64,000 bases of DNA from Flavobacterium defluvii (GTDB lineage Bacteria; Bacteroidota; Bacteroidia; Flavobacteriales; Flavobacteriaceae). Under the pieces are notes generated by a model that was not told the DNA's origin, did not search any database, and saw nothing but the letters and a program-made list of their open reading frames with translations. Below are positions 1-10,514 of the stretch, piece by piece. Position numbers and translations under genes: made by a program. The first letter of the stretch is position 1. Every line of letters starts with the position of its first letter. The stretch lies in the NCBI RefSeq assembly GCF_900129555.1, contig NZ_FQWC01000003.1:310001-374000 (forward strand), written 5' to 3'.

Positions 1-201
1 TATAAGGGGTTTTATGGTTCAATAAATCAAATGTCCTTCAGCAATGAAAAAGGAGAACACCAAATACTTTCAGATTTTACTAAGCGACTAACACCAGCAT
101 TATTTTTATTTTACAAGGCGCATCAGAGTTTTTATGTAATTATGATTTATTCAAAAAATCCATTTGATGAGAATATAATTAAGATATTAAACTTAGAGTA
201 G
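1..201 (+). CDS. 3' end of a hypothetical protein (partial, cut by window start)
   Basis: Frame 1 is open from the first base to the TAG at 199-201 and gives 66 residues. The DNA is a slightly diverged copy of 1517-1717, the end of the complete hypothetical gene downstream. The first ~60 and last ~45 bases are nearly identical, with changes clustered in the middle. It is therefore the tail of a tandem paralogue whose start lies outside the window. Function is unknown. The palindromic element begins within ten bases of the stop codon. Confidence 0.75.
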   Translation, partial: YKGFYGSINQMSFSNEKGEHQILSDFTKRLTPALFLFYKAHQSFYVIMIYSKNPFDENIIKILNLE

Positions 202-207
202 TTGTCT

Positions 208-378
208 CTTCTGCTGGCGCGAGCATCTTGATCGTGAACGCAAAGTGAGTTAGCCCATACCAAATAAAAAAGAATGTGTAGAAAATATAAATTTGGGAAT
301 AAAACAGGAGTTATCTTTTAATAAAATATAAATAAATTCAGATTGTGTTCATGAGCAAGATGCTTGCGCCAGAGGGGG
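208..378. repeat. MITE-like palindromic element, copy 1
   Basis: About 171 bp. The outer ~30-bp arms are inverted copies of each other; the left arm reads CTGCTGGCGCGAGCATCTTG and the right arm is its approximate complement. They enclose ~105 bp of AT-rich DNA with no reading frame. A second copy of the whole unit lies at 862-1032. This copy has substitutions in both arms. It carries no transposase, so if mobile it would be non-autonomous. Confidence 0.7.
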
Positions 379-415
379 AAGAGAAAAATTTGGATATTAA
401 ATTTACGTGTTTTTT

Positions 416-817
416 ATGGATGTTATATATTATTATTGTTACCTATTTTATAAAAAAATCTTGAAAGAAGATGAACCGCATGCACTAACTGTTTGGGCTC
501 TAGGTATTGGAGAGGGTTTTTTTGTAAGCGTTTTTACTGATATTATTTTAATTCGGTTTTTTTGTATAAAGATGGATAAATGGTTAATGATTGGAATAGG
601 TATTTTGTTCTTATTATTCAATTATTTTTATTTTTTTAGATCTGAACGAGGAAAAAGAATTGTAATTTCAAAATCAACATTTTTAGAAAGTAATAAAATT
701 TCTATAATAGCTACTATTTTATTTTTTTTGATTTTAATTTCTTCATTATTTTGGGGTGCAATTTGTTCGAAATACCTATTAGAAACTTACTGTAATCAAA
801 GTTCATTGTTTCAATAA
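416..817 (+). CDS. small hypothetical membrane protein
   Basis: This encodes a 133-residue hydrophobic protein of unknown function. About three segments look membrane-spanning: a stretch rich in G/F/V/I near residues 28-45, LMIGIGILFLLFNYFYFF near 56-73, and ATILFFLILISSLFWGAI near 96-113. I start it at the ATG at 416; a GTG at 407 in the same frame would add three residues. It lies alone between the two copies of the palindromic element, so it may have been duplicated or carried with the neighbouring hypothetical gene. No family was recognised. Confidence 0.55.
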   Translation: MDVIYYYCYLFYKKILKEDEPHALTVWALGIGEGFFVSVFTDIILIRFFCIKMDKWLMIGIGILFLLFNYFYFFRSERGKRIVISKSTFLESNKISIIATILFFLILISSLFWGAICSKYLLETYCNQSSLFQ

Positions 818-861
818 TATGAATATTTGCAATGAATATAATATATAATTTCAGATGGTTT

Positions 862-1032
862 CCCCCTGCTGGCGTGAGCATCTTGCTCGTGAACGCAAAG
901 AGAATTAGCTCATACCAAATAAAAAAAGATGAGTAGAAAATAAATTTGGGAATAAAACAGGAGTTATCTTCTAATAAAATATAAATAGATTCAGATTGTG
1001 TTCACGAGCAAGATGCTCGCGCCAGCGGGGGG
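862..1032. repeat. MITE-like palindromic element, copy 2
   Basis: This is the better-preserved copy. The left arm (862-896) and right arm (1001-1030) are inverted and differ at about two positions, ending in runs of C and G respectively. The core AGCATCTTGCTCGTGAA is perfectly complementary to TTCACGAGCAAGATGCT. The internal segment matches copy 1 closely, including AATTTGGGAATAAAACAGGA. Transcribed, it would fold into a long stable hairpin. Confidence 0.75.
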
Positions 1033-1057
1033 ATGCAATATTTAACTGAATTTTGAT

Positions 1058-1717
1058 ATGAATAAGACTTTGAAAATGATAATAGCAAGTGTAAGCGTGC
1101 TAGTAATTAGCTATTTATCTTATTTCTTTTATGGTGTTATAAGATACAGCCACTCTTCGGATTGGCAGACTTACAAACAATATATGTGGATTTTTAAAGA
1201 CTCTGCTAAAAAAGATATTAATACTAATTTTTGTTATAGTTATGTAAAAGAAAGAGATGTTTATAACAACTTTGATTATAGAGACATTTATAATATAGTA
1301 GTATGGGAATTTAAAGATCTGGGCAATGCTGAATTGAAAAAATCAACTATTAACCAAAATGTTAATCTTGAAGATGTGAAGTTTGAGTCTGGAGAAATAT
1401 TAAATAAGAATAGCGACATGGAAATTACGATTAGCTATGGTTTTGTTTTTAATTCTGCCATAAATGTAAACCTAGATAATTATTCAAAAATACAGAGAAC
1501 CTTTAAGGGTACTAATTATAAGGGGTTTTATGGTTCAATAAATCAAATGTCCTTCAGCAATGAAAAAGGAGAACATCAAGTACTTTCAGATTTTACTAAG
1601 GGACCAACTCCAACAGTATTTTTATTTTACAAGGGGCATCAAAGTTTTTATATAATTATGATTAATTCAAAAAATCCATTTGATGAGAATATAATTAAGA
1701 TATTAAACTTAGAGTAG
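1058..1717 (+). CDS. hypothetical membrane-anchored protein
   Basis: This 219-residue protein has one N-terminal hydrophobic segment (MIIASVSVLVISYLSYFFYG, residues 8-27) followed by a soluble, lysine- and asparagine-rich domain. That layout suggests a single-pass anchor with an extracytoplasmic body. No motif or family was recognised. Its last ~200 bp are repeated at 1-201, so it is one member of a tandem pair. The start ATG at 1058 lies just after the right arm of palindromic element copy 2. Confidence 0.6.
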   Translation: MNKTLKMIIASVSVLVISYLSYFFYGVIRYSHSSDWQTYKQYMWIFKDSAKKDINTNFCYSYVKERDVYNNFDYRDIYNIVVWEFKDLGNAELKKSTINQNVNLEDVKFESGEILNKNSDMEITISYGFVFNSAINVNLDNYSKIQRTFKGTNYKGFYGSINQMSFSNEKGEHQVLSDFTKGPTPTVFLFYKGHQSFYIIMINSKNPFDENIIKILNLE

Positions 1718-1880
1718 TTTTATTCCCGGTGCTACATATCATTTAGAGTGGTTAGACATTTGATTTGATTTTTAAGTAATTACGCATGAAAATTTGAAAG
1801 ATGACATCCAATAGATAAAATAATTTTGTTTCAAAATTTTAATTAACAAGACTTAACTTATAAAAAATAAAAATTTAAAT

Positions 1881-3011
1881 ATGAAAAAAATAATGTTTTT
1901 TGCAGTAATGCTTTTTAATGCATTTATTTATTGCCAGACTTTTGATGGTAATTTAGGTTCTAACAGTTTAAGATGGAACACAGAACAAAAAGATTTTAAT
2001 GCACTGCCAAGGGTTGGAATTAACTCAATGTCTATAAAACTTTGGGATAATTATGCTGGAGCTGGTGCGCCATCAACTTACGGATCTTTGTTGGAAATTT
2101 ATGGAAAATATGCACACTTGGTTTCTCAACTATATTTTAAAAGTACTTGGGAAGGTGATAAAATAATGTACAGAAGTGCATTTTATAATCAAAATGCATG
2201 GTCGGAATGGAGAACCTTGTTAGATTCTAAAAGCGATGTTGAATCTTCGGGTAGTCTAAAATTACAAGGAGTTGGCAATAGTTATATTACTACTGGAAAT
2301 TTTGGTATTGGAACTAAAACTCCATCGACTAGTCTTGAAGTTTTTACTCCCTCTATTGTAGGTTCTGAAGCATTATTAAAATTAAGCATAAGTGATGCCT
2401 CGCAAGATTATATAAGAATTGTAAATGCAACAGGCGATGACAATCGATTTATTCCCCTTTTACAAGGATATCATGTAACTGACAATCGAGCGGCACTTTA
2501 TTTAACAGGTATGATTGAAACTGCAAATGACAGCGGTGAAAATCCTATTATGGTTTTTGATTCCAGACGTAATGGCTCAGTTGTAAGTACAAGACCTCTG
2601 TTTTCCTGGGATTCTTATGGCATAAGAAAAATGATTTTAACTTCAAATGGAAGTTTAGGTATCGGTACAAATACAACCGGAAATCATAAACTGGCTGTTG
2701 AAGGATCAATTGGAGCAAGAGAAGTAAAAGTGCAGGCAACAGGATGGGCAGATTTCGTTTTTAAAAAAGAATATCAACTGCCAACACTTGAAGAAGTAGA
2801 AAAACATATTGCTGAGAAAGGTCATTTAGAAAATATTCCAAGTGAAGAAGAGGTTTTAAAAGATGGTATTAATTTAGGAGACATGAATACTAAGTTACTC
2901 CAGAAGATTGAAGAGCTGACTCTATATATAATTAAGATGGAAAAAGAAAATAAAAAACAAACAACTGAAATTAATAACCTAAAAAAGATAGTGCTATCTA
3001 AGAAAAAATAA
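1881..3011 (+). CDS. secreted protein with pyocin-knob-like and tail-fibre-like C-terminal domains
   Basis: This encodes 376 residues. A signal peptide (MKKIMFFAVMLFNAFIYCQ) is followed by a region at about 45-115 that resembles the pyocin_knob domain of phage and R-type pyocin tails: YG.L.E.., QLYFKSTW, MYRSAFYNQNAWSEWRTLL. The middle has repeated GN(F/S)GIGT motifs like trimeric beta-prism fibres. The last ~110 residues (from REVKV) end in a coiled coil (KLLQKIEELTLYIIKMEKEN) and match the next gene's C-terminus. Such C-termini are often annotated as tail fibre proteins in Bacteroidota, but no other phage gene is present, so a surface fibre or adhesin is as likely. The function is inferred. 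Confidence 0.6.
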   Translation: MKKIMFFAVMLFNAFIYCQTFDGNLGSNSLRWNTEQKDFNALPRVGINSMSIKLWDNYAGAGAPSTYGSLLEIYGKYAHLVSQLYFKSTWEGDKIMYRSAFYNQNAWSEWRTLLDSKSDVESSGSLKLQGVGNSYITTGNFGIGTKTPSTSLEVFTPSIVGSEALLKLSISDASQDYIRIVNATGDDNRFIPLLQGYHVTDNRAALYLTGMIETANDSGENPIMVFDSRRNGSVVSTRPLFSWDSYGIRKMILTSNGSLGIGTNTTGNHKLAVEGSIGAREVKVQATGWADFVFKKEYQLPTLEEVEKHIAEKGHLENIPSEEEVLKDGINLGDMNTKLLQKIEELTLYIIKMEKENKKQTTEINNLKKIVLSKKK

Positions 3012-3013
3012 TA

Positions 3014-3583
3014 ATGAAAAAACTAAATTTAATTCAAAGGGTTGTGGTTGTTTTTATATTCTTTACATCAACTATTCATAGTCAGGCGACTTTGCCAATA
3101 GTTGGATTTAATGATGCTTATAATTATACAATTGGGCATTATAGTGTTACGGGATCTTCAGGTTTAGATATACACTGGTATGGAGGAATACGTTTTGGAG
3201 ACTGGAGCAGTAGAAGTGTAATGCAAATTACAAATGGTAAGGTTGGAATTGGCACAACAACACCAACAGAAAGGCTTACTGTTGCAGGAAACATTAGTTC
3301 TCGTGAGGTAAAAGTAACTGTCGATGCCGGAGCAGACTTTGTATTTGAAAAAGATTATAACCTTAAGTCCTTAGAATCTTTAGATAAATTTATTAAAGAG
3401 AATAAACATCTACCAGAAATTGCATCAGCACAAGAAATGCAAAATGATGGAATCAACTTATCTAAAATGAATATTAAACTACTTCAAAAAATTGAAGAAC
3501 TAACACTATACATTATTGAGCAAAATAAAAAGATAGAAGATTTGCAAAATCGACTAATAAAAATTGAATCACCTTCAAATTAG
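3014..3583 (+). CDS. secreted protein with the same tail-fibre-like C-terminal domain
   Basis: This encodes 189 residues with a signal peptide (cut after about IHSQA). A short head contains VGIGTTTPTERLTVAGN. The C-terminal block REVKVTVDAGADFVFEKDYN through KLLQKIEELTLYIIEQNKK parallels the upstream protein's block almost residue for residue. The start codon lies two bases after the upstream stop, so the two are almost certainly co-transcribed and probably arose by duplication with loss of most of the head. The C-terminal leucine-rich helix could trimerise. No catalytic motif is visible. Confidence 0.6.
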   Translation: MKKLNLIQRVVVVFIFFTSTIHSQATLPIVGFNDAYNYTIGHYSVTGSSGLDIHWYGGIRFGDWSSRSVMQITNGKVGIGTTTPTERLTVAGNISSREVKVTVDAGADFVFEKDYNLKSLESLDKFIKENKHLPEIASAQEMQNDGINLSKMNIKLLQKIEELTLYIIEQNKKIEDLQNRLIKIESPSN

Positions 3584-3897
3584 TAGGAACTATTGATGAT
3601 AATGTTAAAAAAGCGAGATTTAGGTCTCGCTTTTTTTTATTGTCATATTTTTTTTCTTGTATATGTATTTTTATTAAATCCTCAGAAAAATATTAAAAAT
3701 TTATATGTATGCATAGTATTGTGGTTTTTCTTTATTTAATATTTGATTTTTATCTAATAAAATCAATTACGAAATAGTTAAAATAGTTTTAAAAATTGTG
3801 CTGAATATGAATTTTTTTTAACGTTTTTTTATTAATATTAAAAATATTTGTATTTTGGCTATTAAAACTAATAACAACTAACCAAAAACTAACCCTA
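3584..3897. other. intergenic region: terminator plus AT-rich leader
   Basis: The 314 bp hold a terminator near the left end (3613-3638) and then very AT-rich sequence up to the TonB receptor. TATTTTGG at 3851-3858 resembles a Bacteroidota -7 element but is one base off the consensus. I see no small gene or RNA motif. Confidence 0.5.
3613..3638 (+). terminator. Rho-independent terminator
   Basis: Stem GCGAGA / TCTCGC with a six-base loop, followed by eight T residues. It ends the two-gene tail-fibre-like unit. Confidence 0.8.
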
Positions 3898-6690
3898 ATG
3901 AGAGTCTACTTGCTAATTATGTTGTTTTTCAGCGGAATATCTTTTGCGCAGAATACAATTACAGGTTCAGTTACTGACAGTAACAAACAATCTATTCCCG
4001 GTGCCAATGTTGTTGTACTTGGAGGCAGCGGAGGTGTATCGACTGATTTTGACGGAACATTTAAATTGACCACAAATGAAAAACTGCCATTTTTGATAAA
4101 GGTATCTGCCGTGGGATTTGAAGCTCAAACAATCAATGTTACATCTGCAAATCAAAAAATAAACGTTACTCTAAAAGATGAAGAAACCAAACTTGATGAG
4201 ATTGTGGTTTCGGCTTCCAGAACTCCTGAAAGAGTTATTGAATCACCTGTTACAATTGAAAGAATGGGTATTCAGGAAATTAAAAACACAACAGCTCCCA
4301 CTTTTTATGATGGATTGGAAAATTTAAAAGAAGTGCATTTCAATACGAGCAGTATTTCTTTTAAATCAATAAATACTCGTGGTTTTGCTACTGTTGCTAA
4401 TACCAGATTTATGCAATTGGTTGATGGTATGGACAACTCTTCCCCAGCTTTGAACTTTGTGTTAGGAAACTTAATTGGTGTTTCTGATATCGATGTTGCA
4501 AGCGTTGAACTTTTGCCGGGAGCATCTTCTGCTCTTTATGGTGCAAACGCTTTTAACGGAATTATGTTTATGAATAGTAAAAGTCCTTTTACAAATGAAG
4601 GAATAAGTGTTTACTATAAATATGGGCAAACGAGTCAGGACATTGCAGGAACTAATGATTATAATGATTTTGGAATTAGAGCTGCAAAAGCTTTTACAAA
4701 ACATTTCGCAATGAAAGCTAACTTTACTTATATGAGAGCTACGGAGTGGATTGCTGGAGATAAAAGAAGTATGACACCTGGAGGAGACAGTCATGCAGTA
4801 AATCAAAACTATGACGGATTAAATATCTATGGTGATGAGGTTACTACTTTTATTTCAAATGTTGGACAAGTTAGTAGAACCGGTTACCGTGAGCAGGATT
4901 TGACTGATAATAAAGTTAAAAGTATGAAAGCTGATTTTAGTGCTCATATCAAGCCTTGGGCAGATGATACAGAATTTATACTTCAATATAAAATTGGTAC
5001 AGGGAGCACTATTTATCAGGGAGCAAACAGATATGCTTTAAAAGATTTCTTAATGCAGCAAGGAAAATTTGAAGTAAAAGGGAAAAACTTTTTTGGTAGA
5101 ATATATTTCACAAGTGAAGATGCAGGAGATTCATACGATATGAGATTTGCTGTATGGAACGTAAACAGAGCGGCAAAATCAGATACTGAATGGTTTACAA
5201 ACTATGCAACTGCTTATCAATATGCGGGAGCTGTTATGGGAACAAATGCAAATGAGTCGGCGGCAATCGCAAGAAATTTTGCAGATTATAATGTTCTTCC
5301 TGCTGCGATTTCTTTTATTCCAAAACCAACTGGTTCTCCTAGATTTGAACCAGGATCTGCACAATTTAATAATGCCCTTAAAACAGTTATCTCTAATCCA
5401 GATTTAACACAAGGAGCAAAATTTATCGATCATTCAAAATTATACCATTCTGATGTGAATTATAATTTTAGAGATATTATCAAATGGGCAGAAATTCAGG
5501 TTGGAGGTTCTTGGAGAAAATATATCATGAACTCTGAAGGGACAATCTTTACAGATTATGACGGTCCAATTGATTATAAAGAATACGGAGCTTATGCACA
5601 ATTACAGAAAAAATTCTTAGATGACAGATTGAAATTTACAGGATCTTTACGTTATGATAAAAGTCAAAACTTTGATGGAAATGTTTCTCCTAGAGTCTCA
5701 TTTGTGTATTCTGCAGGAGAATCTAAAAGACATAACTTTAGAGTTTCTTATCAAACAGGTTTCCGCAACCCAACAACGCAAGATCAATACATTGGTTTAG
5801 ACTTAGGACCATTTGCTTTAATTGGTTCTGCAGCAGAGAACTTAGATCGTTTTCAGGAAACTGTAAATGTAAGTTCTGCCGGACAAGCAATTGCCGGTCA
5901 GCCTGCGACAATTCAAATGTCAGGTCAAAACGCTTATCACAATGCATATACAGTAGCTTCAGTTCAGGCTTTTGCAGCTTCTTCAAATCCAAATGATCTT
6001 CAAGTAGCAAATATTGGTTTAGTAAAGCCGGAGCAGGTACAAGCTTTTGAAGCTGGATACCGTACAGTTGTTCAAAACGATTTGTCGATTGATATTAACG
6101 GATACTACAATATTTATAATGATTTTATGAATACGGCGAGAGTTATTTCTCCTTATTATGGAACTGTAGGAACTAATCCGGCAGATACAGAAGTACAAAA
6201 AACTTACCAGGCATTGGCTTTTGGTGATAGAAGAGTCTATCAGGTTTATACGAATACAACGGCTCAAATTTCTTCTTTAGGATTTGGTGTTGGTTTGTCT
6301 AAAAAAGTATATAAAGATTTTGAATTAGGAGTAAATTATAACTATGCTCAATTTAATTTTGATCAAAAAGATGATCCTGATTTCGTGGCAGGATTTAATA
6401 CCCCAAAACACAGAATTAAAGCTTCATTAGGAAATTCTAAAGTAACTAAAAATTTAGGTTTCAATGTAAATGTAAGATGGAATACAGAATATTTATGGGA
6501 GTCTTCTTTTGGAGATGGAATGATTCCGGAAAATACTGTTCTTGATGCTCAGATAAATTATGCACTTCCAAAACTAAAATCAGTTATAAAAGTAGGTGCA
6601 ACAAACCTTTTCGGGTCAGATTATCTTCAGGTAATTGGAGCAGGTATGATAGGTCAGCAATGGTTTGCTTCATGGACAATTAATCCTTAA
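3898..6690 (+). CDS. TonB-dependent outer-membrane receptor
   Basis: This encodes 930 residues. A signal peptide (MRVYLLIMLFFSGISFAQ) is followed by a carboxypeptidase-regulatory-like beta-sandwich at about 20-95 (TITGSVTDSNKQSIPGANVV). A TonB-box-like segment (DEIVVSASR), a plug domain (about 115-230) and a large aromatic-rich beta-barrel follow. It should import a substrate across the outer membrane using TonB energy. The N-terminal domain is the one seen in SusC-like and other Bacteroidota receptors, but no SusD gene follows. Instead an SGNH/GDSL lipoprotein lies 91 bp downstream, probably in the same transcript. The substrate cannot be told from sequence. Confidence 0.88.
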   Translation: MRVYLLIMLFFSGISFAQNTITGSVTDSNKQSIPGANVVVLGGSGGVSTDFDGTFKLTTNEKLPFLIKVSAVGFEAQTINVTSANQKINVTLKDEETKLDEIVVSASRTPERVIESPVTIERMGIQEIKNTTAPTFYDGLENLKEVHFNTSSISFKSINTRGFATVANTRFMQLVDGMDNSSPALNFVLGNLIGVSDIDVASVELLPGASSALYGANAFNGIMFMNSKSPFTNEGISVYYKYGQTSQDIAGTNDYNDFGIRAAKAFTKHFAMKANFTYMRATEWIAGDKRSMTPGGDSHAVNQNYDGLNIYGDEVTTFISNVGQVSRTGYREQDLTDNKVKSMKADFSAHIKPWADDTEFILQYKIGTGSTIYQGANRYALKDFLMQQGKFEVKGKNFFGRIYFTSEDAGDSYDMRFAVWNVNRAAKSDTEWFTNYATAYQYAGAVMGTNANESAAIARNFADYNVLPAAISFIPKPTGSPRFEPGSAQFNNALKTVISNPDLTQGAKFIDHSKLYHSDVNYNFRDIIKWAEIQVGGSWRKYIMNSEGTIFTDYDGPIDYKEYGAYAQLQKKFLDDRLKFTGSLRYDKSQNFDGNVSPRVSFVYSAGESKRHNFRVSYQTGFRNPTTQDQYIGLDLGPFALIGSAAENLDRFQETVNVSSAGQAIAGQPATIQMSGQNAYHNAYTVASVQAFAASSNPNDLQVANIGLVKPEQVQAFEAGYRTVVQNDLSIDINGYYNIYNDFMNTARVISPYYGTVGTNPADTEVQKTYQALAFGDRRVYQVYTNTTAQISSLGFGVGLSKKVYKDFELGVNYNYAQFNFDQKDDPDFVAGFNTPKHRIKASLGNSKVTKNLGFNVNVRWNTEYLWESSFGDGMIPENTVLDAQINYALPKLKSVIKVGATNLFGSDYLQVIGAGMIGQQWFASWTINP

Positions 6691-6781
6691 AAGAAATAAT
6701 TATTGACGTGAATATTTTTAGCTTCTTTTTGTAAAGGGGTCTGACGAAAAATGGAGAGGTAATAATTTAAAAAGTACTAAC

Positions 6782-8347
6782 ATGAAAAAAAATATAAAAT
6801 GGCTATTAATGGTTTCTTTGACCTTTTTAGCAGCTTGTAATAATGATGACGACAATAATACTCCAGAAGAAGTTCCGGTGATTCCCGGTTCAGCAGTATT
6901 TACAAAATATGTTGCTCTTGGAGATTCTTTTGCGGCGGGATACAGCGACAATGCTCTTTTCAAAAGAGGACAGGAAGGTGCTTATCCTAACATTTTAGCA
7001 CAGCAATTTGTGGCTGCCGGCGGCGGTGCTTTTACAACACCATTAATGAATGATAATCTTGGAGGATTGTTATTAGGAGGAAATGTTGTGGCAGGAACAC
7101 GTTTGTATTTTAACGGACAAGCTCCTGTAAATGTAACAGGAAAGCCAACAACAGAAATTACTGCACATCTTACAGGGCCGTTTAACAACTTGGGAGTTCC
7201 GGGTGCAAAAAGTTTTCACTTAGTTGCAGCTGGATACGGAAATGTTGCCGGAGTAGCAACAGGAGCAGCAAATCCTTATTTTGCCAGATTCGCAAGTTCT
7301 CCTTCAACAACAGTTTTGGCAGATGCAGCAACGCAGGCACCAACATTCTTCTCCTTATTCATTGGAGGAAATGATGTTTTAAGTTATGCAACATCTGGCG
7401 GGGTTGGAAAAGATCAAAAAGGAAACTTAAATCCGGCTACTTATGGAGGTAATGATATTACAGATCCAACAGTTTTTGCAAATGTTTATACGGCATTGGC
7501 AACAACCTTAACAGCAAATGGAGCAAAAGGGGTAGTAGCAAATCTTCCATATATTACAGCTTTACCATATTTTACAACTGTTCCATATAACCCGCTTACA
7601 GCAAAATCTCTTGGAGGAAATAACGAAGCAGTAGGAAAAGCAACAATCAAAGCTTTAAACACACAATTATATGGCCCCCTAAAACAAGTTTTAACAGCAT
7701 TTAATGCAGGAGACAGAATTAATTTGCTGTCTGAAACTGCAGCGAATCCTGTATTGATAAAAGATGAATCACTTACGAATTTATCAGCTCAGCTTACTGC
7801 AGCCTTTACGCCTTCATTAGGGGCTCAAACGGCAGCATTTTATGGAGCTGTTTTTGGACAGGCTAGACAAGCAAGAGCAACAGATTTAGTAGTTTTACCA
7901 ACAAGAACAGATATTGGTGCCGCACCAAAAGCTTCAGATTCTGGATTGGGTATCGCACCGCCGGCACCATTGGATAAATTTGGAGTAACTTATCCTTTAC
8001 AGGACAAACATGTTTTGATTCCAACTGAAATTGCAGAAATCAAAACAGCAACAGATGCATATAATACAACTATTGCAGCAGTTGCGGCAGAAAAAGGTTT
8101 GGCTTTTGTGGACACAAGAGCAATTTTAACTCAATTAGCAAGCGGCGGATATAGATTTGGAAATTACACAATGTCATCTACATACGTTACAGGTGGAGCT
8201 TTTTCGTTAGATGGAGTTCATCCAAGTGCAAGAGGGTATGGTTTAATTGCAAATATTTTTATAGATGCCATAAACGCTAAATACGGTTCAACACTTCGTC
8301 ATGTTGATTTAGGATTGTATCCAATTCAATATCCGGCGTCGTTATAA
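6782..8347 (+). CDS. SGNH/GDSL-family lipoprotein hydrolase
   Basis: This encodes 521 residues. A lipoprotein signal (LTFLAAC, then NNDDDNN) predicts a lipid-anchored exported protein. Family blocks are visible: block I LGDSFAAGY with nucleophile Ser49, block III GGND (FIGGNDVLSYA), and block V DGVHPS with Asp477 and His480. Such enzymes hydrolyse esters, including lipids and acetylated sugars. A large insertion separates blocks III and V, making it longer than a typical ~200-250-residue domain. It follows the TonB receptor, and the pair may work as a hydrolyse-and-import unit; that link is inferred from position only. Confidence 0.85.
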   Translation: MKKNIKWLLMVSLTFLAACNNDDDNNTPEEVPVIPGSAVFTKYVALGDSFAAGYSDNALFKRGQEGAYPNILAQQFVAAGGGAFTTPLMNDNLGGLLLGGNVVAGTRLYFNGQAPVNVTGKPTTEITAHLTGPFNNLGVPGAKSFHLVAAGYGNVAGVATGAANPYFARFASSPSTTVLADAATQAPTFFSLFIGGNDVLSYATSGGVGKDQKGNLNPATYGGNDITDPTVFANVYTALATTLTANGAKGVVANLPYITALPYFTTVPYNPLTAKSLGGNNEAVGKATIKALNTQLYGPLKQVLTAFNAGDRINLLSETAANPVLIKDESLTNLSAQLTAAFTPSLGAQTAAFYGAVFGQARQARATDLVVLPTRTDIGAAPKASDSGLGIAPPAPLDKFGVTYPLQDKHVLIPTEIAEIKTATDAYNTTIAAVAAEKGLAFVDTRAILTQLASGGYRFGNYTMSSTYVTGGAFSLDGVHPSARGYGLIANIFIDAINAKYGSTLRHVDLGLYPIQYPASL

Positions 8348-8369
8348 TATACCATTTTTTTTAATTAAG

Positions 8370-8406
8370 AAAGCCACTCGTTTTTGTAAAATGTAGTGGC
8401 TTTTTT
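8370..8406 (+). terminator. Rho-independent terminator
   Basis: Stem AAAGCCACT / AGTGGCTTT with a 16-base loop and a T run. It closes the TonB receptor/SGNH unit. Confidence 0.75.
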
Positions 8407-8492
8407 ATTTCGTTAAAAAATGACATAAACGACAGTTTAAAAGTCTGTTTTTATGAATCAAACAAAATCATGCTATTTTTTATGAAAAAAAA

Positions 8493-8523
8493 ATTGATTT
8501 TATATTTTAAAAAATTATCTTTG
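8493..8523 (+). promoter_or_regulatory. Bacteroidota-type promoter of atpD
   Basis: ATTG (8493-8496), exactly 19 bases, then TATCTTTG (8516-8523). This matches the TTTG-N19-TAnnTTTG consensus of the Bacteroidota housekeeping sigma factor at all but one fixed base. The leader to atpD would be about 55 bases. It is the best promoter match in the window. Confidence 0.7.
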
Positions 8524-8581
8524 CGCTCTGAAAAAAGAGGTATTTTCGATAAACCTAAATAGCTATTTAATAAATACATAA

Positions 8582-10096
<1,515 letters not shown>

Positions 10097-10103
10097 TAAT
10101 ATT

Positions 10104-10168
10104 GGTTGTTAGTTGTTAGTTGTCAGTTGTTAGAAACAACCATCAACCATCAGCCATCAACTATTAAC
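10104..10168 (+). repeat. heptad repeat hairpin between atpD and atpC
   Basis: Four direct heptads of the form GTTGTTA (one reads GTTGTCA) are followed by heptads close to their complement (CATCAAC, CATCAGC, CATCAAC, TATTAAC). The two halves can pair imperfectly into a long hairpin inside the atpDC transcript. There is no T run, so it is not a standard terminator. Confidence 0.65.
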
Positions 10169-10178
10169 TAAAAAAAAT

Positions 10179-10460
10179 ATGATTTTAGAAATAGTATCAC
10201 CAGAAGCAAAATTATTTTCAGGAGAAGTAACTGCAGTTACACTTCCTGGAGTTGATGGAAGCTTTCAGATTTTGAATAATCACGCTCCTATCGTTTCTAT
10301 TCTAGAAAAAGGAACAATTAAAATTGCAGCGTCTAGTTTCAATTTTTCTAAAGAGGTAGCAGATAAATTTACGAAAGTGAATGACCAAACTTATACATTA
10401 GATATAACGTCAGGAACAATCGAAATGAAAGATAACAAGATAATTGTTTTAGTAGACTAA
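10179..10460 (+). CDS. atpC: F1 ATP synthase subunit epsilon
   Basis: This encodes 93 residues of the central-stalk epsilon subunit. The beta-sandwich domain is recognisable (MILEIVSPEAKLFSGEVTAV, then PGVDGSFQILNNHAPIVSIL). The C-terminal pair of helices that inhibits ATP hydrolysis in many bacteria is absent: proteins with it run to ~130-140 residues. A short form is common in Bacteroidota, so this is probably natural rather than a truncation. It lies 82 bp after atpD, separated by the heptad-repeat hairpin. Confidence 0.95.
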   Translation: MILEIVSPEAKLFSGEVTAVTLPGVDGSFQILNNHAPIVSILEKGTIKIAASSFNFSKEVADKFTKVNDQTYTLDITSGTIEMKDNKIIVLVD

Positions 10461-10485
10461 AAACAATTTTGTAAATAATTTTAAA

Positions 10486-10514
10486 AGCCAAACAGAAATG
10501 TTTGGCTTTTTTTA
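10486..10514 (+). terminator. Rho-independent terminator after atpC
   Basis: Stem AGCCAAACA / TGTTTGGCT with a GAAA tetraloop, followed by a T run. Confidence 0.85.
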
